A DNA stretch of 10,605 bases from Alphaproteobacteria bacterium (lineage in GTDB: Bacteria > Pseudomonadota > Alphaproteobacteria > ATCC43930 > CGMCC-115725), in NCBI GenBank assembly GCA_028866355.1, contig JAGWIH010000049.1, positions 1 through 10,605 on the forward strand. The letters are read 5' to 3'. Position numbers and translations under genes: made by a program. The notes beneath the pieces are model-generated. The model saw only the letters and a program-made list of their open reading frames with translations. It searched no databases and was not told where the DNA came from. Positions 7,151 through 10,605 of the stretch are shown in pieces; positions within the stretch are counted from its first letter, which is position 1; the number at the start of each line of letters is the position of its first letter.

Positions 7151-7894
7151 TTAACTTGGGGACTTGAGCAACGCCTGCACCACGGCCAGCAATTGCTGCG
7201 AACCAACGGTGTCGGCGTTTTCGAAAATCTTGCGGACCCGTCCATGCCCGTCAACGACCTCGAGAATGTCGTTGTGCACGATGTCGTAGTCGACGTGTGA
7301 TCGTGCGGCGAGCTGATTCGCAACCTCGGGCTGGACGAGGCCGCCATGATCCTGATCATCCGTGGCTGCAGACGCCAGGCTGACGCGCTTGTACCAGACG
7401 CCAAAGCCGTGGCTCACCACGCGGCGAACTTCGGGTGGCGTGCCCACAAGATATTGCCAATGGGTGTCCGCAGGATTCCATCCATATTGCGCCAGGAACG
7501 CGCGCATCTGTCGTGGGCCTGTATTGCCCGGATCGACATCGAAGGCGACAATCACGACCTTGTCGGCAAGGTCAGCGGGCCGCAATGTCCCGTTTTCAAA
7601 ATTGGTGAGATGCGCTGCGACCAATGGGCACATCGTCGTGCAGTACGGGAAAAGGAACGTGACGAGTTGAACCTTGCCATGAAACGTCCGAGACGAAACT
7701 TTGTCACCGAGCTGGTTGGTCATAGTGTAGTCCGGCGCCGTCATCAGAACTGGGAATCCGGCATGCACGTGCGTCTCACCGAGCCAGAAACCGAAAAGGC
7801 CCACGGTCAGCACGGCGACGCCGGATACGATCACCCAGAGGGATTTTCGTAAGCTGCGGACGAACGAAAGCCGCGGTTGAGACGTCGCCGACAC
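7151..7894 (-). CDS. SCO1/SenC family copper chaperone for cytochrome oxidase
   Basis: A 247-residue membrane-anchored thioredoxin-fold protein that delivers copper, or reduces the cysteines, at the CuA site of cytochrome c oxidase on the periplasmic side. A positively charged N-terminus precedes one hydrophobic anchor (about 18-38). The copper motif is CTTMC (C85, C89) followed by P, and the partner histidine is H207 in DYDIVHND. Between the core and this histidine there is a long loop (about 175-200) containing DQDHGG, so the histidine lies further on than in short SCO proteins. The GTG at 7894 is chosen because AAGGAG lies 6 nt upstream; the frame extends to another GTG at 7945 without a good site. 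TAA is the stop, unlike the TAG of most genes here. It lies 29 bp upstream of ctaG and is divergent from the CLC gene. The family assignment is firm; the oxidase it serves is not in view. Confidence 0.93.
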   Translation of the reverse strand: MSATSQPRLSFVRSLRKSLWVIVSGVAVLTVGLFGFWLGETHVHAGFPVLMTAPDYTMTNQLGDKVSSRTFHGKVQLVTFLFPYCTTMCPLVAAHLTNFENGTLRPADLADKVVIVAFDVDPGNTGPRQMRAFLAQYGWNPADTHWQYLVGTPPEVRRVVSHGFGVWYKRVSLASAATDDQDHGGLVQPEVANQLAARSHVDYDIVHNDILEVVDGHGRVRKIFENADTVGSQQLLAVVQALLKSPS

Positions 7895-7900
7895 AATCGG

Positions 7901-7906
7901 CTCCTT
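7901..7906 (-). promoter_or_regulatory. Ribosome binding site fixing the SCO start at a GTG codon
   Basis: On the minus strand AAGGAG (7906-7901) is followed by a 6-nt spacer and GTG (7894-7892). This is the strongest Shine-Dalgarno match noticed in the window and supports a 247-residue SCO protein over a 264-residue one starting at GTG 7945. Confidence 0.75.
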
Positions 7907-7965
7907 GGGAATTTGCGACGCTCGATCGGTACCGCCGATCCGCACCGCATGATTAACGACTCGAT

Positions 7966-7994
7966 GGAATAGGTGGCCGTCGTTTCGACGGCAA
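7966..7994 (-). promoter_or_regulatory. Putative promoter of the SCO-ctaG operon
   Basis: On the minus strand TTGCCG (7994-7989) and TATTCC (7971-7966) are 17 bp apart, matching four and three of six consensus bases. Transcription would start near 7960, about 65 nt before the GTG start. The -35 box and the spacer overlap the perfect dyad at 7976-7992, which would allow control by a bound repressor. Confidence 0.35.
7976..7992. promoter_or_regulatory. Perfect 7-3-7 dyad, candidate operator between SCO and CLC genes
   Basis: GCCGTCG, TTT, CGACGGC: two perfectly complementary 7-bp arms around a 3-bp centre, in the non-coding region between two divergent genes. It overlaps the putative SCO promoter and lies 165 bp before the CLC start. 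The form suits a homodimeric regulator. As RNA it would make a tight hairpin in a leftward transcript only if transcription began further upstream. No regulator gene is in the window to pair it with. Confidence 0.4.
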
Positions 7995-8156
7995 GGCTCG
8001 CTTGCGATGACCGGCGCGGCAGATGGTCGCTGCTGCGATTCCGCTCGGCGGGATCGGCGGCTTTCGGATTACGGCTGCTTAATGTTAAACAAACGGTCGA
8101 CGGCACAAACAAGCCGAGCCGACAGATACAAGACCGTCGAGGATTTGAACCAAGCT

Positions 8157-9965
8157 ATGCCGACCAAGGCCACAACTAACGAGACGGACAGCGCCGCATC
8201 AGCAGCGCAGCTTGATCTCGCTCGACTCTCTCTTCTTGCCATTTCTATCGGCGTCGTTGGCGGCGTCGGCGCGGTCGTTTTCCGCGGATTGATTGCCCTA
8301 GTCCACAATCTCTCGTTCTCGGGCACCGTCTCCGTCGTTTATGACGCGAATATCTTCACGCCACCGAGCCCTTGGGGCGCGGCGATCATCTTGATGCCGA
8401 TAATCGGCAGCATCGTCGTCACGCTCCTTGTGACCAAGTTCGCCCCCGAGGCCAAGGGTCACGGCGTGCCCGAGGTGATGGACGCGATCTATTACAACCA
8501 AGGAAAAATCCGTGCCGTCGTTGCGGCGATCAAATCGCTCGCGTCGGCAATCTGCATCGGCACCGGCGGCTCGGTCGGCCGTGAGGGGCCGATTGTGCAG
8601 ATCGGAGCGACCTTCGGCTCGACCGTCGGTCAAATCTTCCGCATGGCGCCGTGGCAGCGCATCACGCTCGTCGCCGCCGGCGCCGGCGCCGGCATCGCCG
8701 CGACCTTCAACACGCCGATCGGCGGCGTGATGTTCGCGATCGAGCTCATGATGCCCGAAGTGAGCGTTCGAACCTTTCTGCCGGTCGCGTTGGCGACTGG
8801 AACGGCGACATTCATCGGCAATATTGTGCTTGGCCCGCAGCCGGCCTTTGCCATGCCCGAACAGGCGTTGATCGGAGACCATCCGGTTTCGCTCACGGCG
8901 CTGTTATTGTTTGCGTTGCTGGGGATCGTTGTCGGCGTCGGTGCAACGGTTTTCGTGCGGGCCATACCCTTCACCGAGGACCAATTCGACCGGATCAAGA
9001 ATCCTTATCTGCGTCATGCCATCGGCATGACGTTGGTCGGCGCGCTCTTCTACGTGCTCTTCCGTCTTTTTGGGCACTATTACGTCGAGGGCGTCGGTTA
9101 CGCGACCGTCCAATCTCTTTTGCTCGGCAATCTGACGTCTCTATCGGTGCTTGCACTCCTTTCCCTGTGCAAGCTGATTGCCACATCGGTCACTATCGGC
9201 TCGGGCGGCTCGGGCGGAATCTTCTCGCCGTCGTTGTACATCGGCGCCACCCTGGGCGGCGCATTTGGCGCGCTCGTCAACGCCATTTATCCCGTGGCTG
9301 GCACGACTCCCGGCACGTTTGCCATTGTCGGCATGGCGGCCATGGTCGGCGGCGGCACCGGCGCGGTGATGACCGCGGTCACGATGATTTTCGAAATGAC
9401 ACGCGACTACGGCATCGTGATGCCGATGATCCTCGCGGTTGCGCTCAGCGTCGGCGTGCGCCGCGTGCTGTCGCGCGAGAACATTTACACCATAAAGCTT
9501 GTCGAACGCGGGCACTTCATTCCGAAAGCGATGCACGCCAACATGTTTCTCGTGCGCCATGCCAAAGACGTCATGGATGCGGACGTCCTGGTGCTGCCAG
9601 CCAGCACCGATTTCGATGCCTTTCTCAAGCAGCCTGAACATAAGGGCGCGCTCAAGCATGTCGTGGTGATCGACGGTGATCGGATCGCCGGCGTGTTGCG
9701 CGTCAACACCGGCCTCCGCCGCGGGCTTGAGACAGCCTATACGGGCGTCACCCTCGGCGACGTGGCACAAAAGAATTTCACCGTTTCACACCAGGATGAT
9801 ATCGCGTTCGACGTCATCGAACGGATGTGGCGGGAGAATGCCGCCATGGCGGTTATTGTAAGTAACACGACGGTTGCGCGCGCCGTTGATGTGCGCGGAA
9901 TCATTTCCAAGGAGCATGTTGCCGATTCGGTTGCTGACAGCATCCGACCCTACGCCACGTCTTGA
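8157..9965 (+). CDS. CLC family chloride channel/transporter with C-terminal CBS domains
   Basis: A 602-residue inner-membrane anion channel or H+/anion exchanger, acting as a homodimer in the family. The membrane part covers about 20-450. Pore motifs are GHGVPEV (101-107, the place of GSGIP in E. coli ClcA), GREGPIVQIGA (141-151, gating glutamate E143), GSGGSGGIFSPSL (348-360, the GxFxP block) and Y444 in ENIYTIKL, the probable central tyrosine. AIELMM (194-199) has leucine at 197, where E. coli ClcA has the inner proton glutamate E203. About 470-600 form two CBS domains, a cytosolic regulatory pair that often binds adenine nucleotides. ATG 8157 is chosen because the stretch before it has atypical codons; ATG 8082 and ATG 8007 are in frame, and the GAGG at 8139 is rather far away. 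It is divergent from SCO and ends 67 bp before the amidohydrolase stop. Channel versus exchanger cannot be settled here. Confidence 0.93.
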   Translation: MPTKATTNETDSAASAAQLDLARLSLLAISIGVVGGVGAVVFRGLIALVHNLSFSGTVSVVYDANIFTPPSPWGAAIILMPIIGSIVVTLLVTKFAPEAKGHGVPEVMDAIYYNQGKIRAVVAAIKSLASAICIGTGGSVGREGPIVQIGATFGSTVGQIFRMAPWQRITLVAAGAGAGIAATFNTPIGGVMFAIELMMPEVSVRTFLPVALATGTATFIGNIVLGPQPAFAMPEQALIGDHPVSLTALLLFALLGIVVGVGATVFVRAIPFTEDQFDRIKNPYLRHAIGMTLVGALFYVLFRLFGHYYVEGVGYATVQSLLLGNLTSLSVLALLSLCKLIATSVTIGSGGSGGIFSPSLYIGATLGGAFGALVNAIYPVAGTTPGTFAIVGMAAMVGGGTGAVMTAVTMIFEMTRDYGIVMPMILAVALSVGVRRVLSRENIYTIKLVERGHFIPKAMHANMFLVRHAKDVMDADVLVLPASTDFDAFLKQPEHKGALKHVVVIDGDRIAGVLRVNTGLRRGLETAYTGVTLGDVAQKNFTVSHQDDIAFDVIERMWRENAAMAVIVSNTTVARAVDVRGIISKEHVADSVADSIRPYATS

Positions 9966-10032
9966 GCGTTAAATGAAAATTACACAACCGTTACGGGAGC
10001 GGGGCAAGCTATGGCGGGAAACGTCGATAGGG
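9966..10032. other. Short convergent gap between CLC and amidohydrolase genes
   Basis: These 67 bp separate the TGA of the CLC gene from the TAG of the amidohydrolase. The left part (GCGTTAAATGAAAATTACAC) is AT-rich for this window. No clear hairpin or T-run terminator was seen. A small frame starting at ATG 9973 runs antisense into the amidohydrolase and is not credited. Confidence 0.4.
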
Positions 10033-10605
10033 CTAGGCGAGGCCGAGGAATCGCCGGGCGTTGCTTTCGTGGATCGCGACAAGGTCGGCCGCGGAGAGCT
10101 GAAGCTTGGCGAGTTCGCGCAGCGGTTCCTTGTCGGCGGCGTCGAAGGGAAAATCGCTGCCGACGCAGAGCTGACTTAGACCAAACAGCTCGATCAACAA
10201 GCGGACGGTCTTCGCCTCGAACACCAGCGTGTCGTAATAAAGCCGGCGCGCGGTTTCGCGCGGATTGACCTTGATCGTCTCGCGCAGCGCCGGCGAGATC
10301 GTCCAGCCCTGCGCCAGCCGCGGCAGGACGATGGCGAAGGTGCCACCGCCGTGGCTGAAGGCGATGCGCAGCTTGGGATGCTTCTCCAATGTGCCGCCGC
10401 TGATCAGCGAGCAGATCGCGAAGTTGGTCTCACCCGGGAAGGCCACGAAAGGCGTGAGCCGCGGCGGACCGACGATCCGTTCGAGGCTGGCGGGATGCAG
10501 CGCGTGGACGAAGATCGCGGCGTTCAAGCGTTCGGCCGCCGCGAAGAACGGTTCGAAGCGCGGATCGCCGATGGCCACGCCGTTGACGTTGGTGCCGATC
10601 TCGGC
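10033..10605 (-). CDS. Amidohydrolase family protein, ACMSD-like (C-terminal part, cut by window edge)
   Basis: The last 190 residues of a TIM-barrel metal-dependent hydrolase or decarboxylase of the amidohydrolase-2 group, which includes 2-amino-3-carboxymuconate-6-semialdehyde decarboxylase. The frame is open to the window end, so the N-terminal metal-binding half is missing. Visible family features are EIGTNVNG then DPRFEPFFAAAERL near the edge, the metal-ligand region AIFVHALHP, KLRIAFSHGGGTFA with its conserved histidine, LYYDTLVF, and GSDFPFD with the catalytic/metal aspartate. It ends in ESNARRFLGLA, typical of the family. These enzymes often act in breakdown of aromatic or related compounds, by decarboxylation or hydrolysis of a ring-derived acid. 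The substrate cannot be named from this half. A GTG at 10578 is internal and not the start. Confidence 0.88.
   Translation of the reverse strand, partial: AEIGTNVNGVAIGDPRFEPFFAAAERLNAAIFVHALHPASLERIVGPPRLTPFVAFPGETNFAICSLISGGTLEKHPKLRIAFSHGGGTFAIVLPRLAQGWTISPALRETIKVNPRETARRLYYDTLVFEAKTVRLLIELFGLSQLCVGSDFPFDAADKEPLRELAKLQLSAADLVAIHESNARRFLGLA

Larger units (their letters stand above)
7895..8156. other. Divergent intergenic region between SCO and CLC genes
   Basis: This 262-bp region holds the SCO ribosome binding site (7901-7906), its putative promoter and the dyad. Its right part is relatively AT-rich at 8079-8094 (TTAATGTTAAAC), which may contain the CLC promoter, though no convincing -35/-10 pair was found. 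The CLC frame stays open back to 8007, but codons such as TTA, ACA and AGA at 8085-8126 are unlike the coding use of the neighbours, so it is read as untranslated. Confidence 0.5.

Noticed and set aside
8137..8153. tRNA T-arm-like string (GGTTCAAATCC on the minus strand) that might mark a tRNA fragment or attachment site
   Set aside because: The flanking bases do not form the required 5-bp T-stem and no acceptor, anticodon or D-arm is present nearby.
8651..9637. 328-residue plus-strand open frame overlapping the CLC gene in another frame
   Set aside because: Extremely Arg/His-rich low-information translation inside the clear CLC coding region, hence a shadow.
9973..10179. Small 68-residue open frame after the CLC gene
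   Set aside because: Most of it is antisense to the amidohydrolase, and no good ribosome binding site precedes the ATG; read as chance.
1..10605. CRISPR arrays, insertion sequences, phage or defence genes, toxin-antitoxin pairs
   Set aside because: No regularly spaced repeats, transposase/integrase motifs or small paired genes were seen on either strand.

Overview
The window is GC-rich, protein-coding bacterial chromosome with eight recognisable genes (the last one cut by the window edge) plus the tail of a ninth at the left edge. Codon use (GC-rich third positions), gene types and gene lengths suggest an alphaproteobacterium, most likely of the Hyphomicrobiales (Bradyrhizobium/Xanthobacteraceae-like). 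That placement is inferred from gene style, not from a marker gene. No tRNA, rRNA, insertion sequence, CRISPR array or phage gene was found.

Layout: (1) 2-100 (+), C-terminal tail of a probable SGNH/GDSL hydrolase. (2) 104-1159 (-), zinc alcohol dehydrogenase of the 6-hydroxyhexanoate dehydrogenase-like type. (3) 1277-2263 (+), UDP-glucuronate 4-epimerase-like sugar epimerase, divergent from the dehydrogenase. (4) 2260-4059 (-), long-chain acyl-CoA synthetase, whose stop codon overlaps that of the epimerase. (5) 4196-5998 (+), M3 family oligoendopeptidase F, divergent from the synthetase. (6) 6003-7121 (-), caa3-type CtaG cytochrome oxidase assembly protein. (7) 7151-7894 (-), SCO1/SenC copper chaperone, upstream of and co-directional with CtaG. 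(8) 8157-9965 (+), CLC chloride channel/transporter with CBS domains, divergent from SCO. (9) 10033-10605 (-), C-terminal part of an amidohydrolase of the ACMSD-like family, running off the window.

How the genes relate: most are single housekeeping or catabolic genes in alternating orientation. The dehydrogenase, acyl-CoA synthetase and amidohydrolase have a general catabolic flavour but do not form one operon. The only clear functional pair is SCO-CtaG, two copper-handling assembly factors for a CuA/CuB-type terminal oxidase, with no oxidase subunit in view. Their promoter region is shared with the divergent CLC gene and contains a perfect 7-3-7 dyad at 7976-7992. In hand counts of sample lines this three-gene block is lower in GC than its neighbours, so it may have a separate history.

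Most of the sequence is ordinary and I do not see a clearly new biological system. The best points for a second look are the dyad in the SCO/CLC intergenic region, the GC step around the CtaG-SCO-CLC block, the pore residues of the CLC protein, and the placing of the rare tetranucleotide CTAG: five of its seven occurrences lie at stop codons, and each of the four convergent gene ends has at least one.
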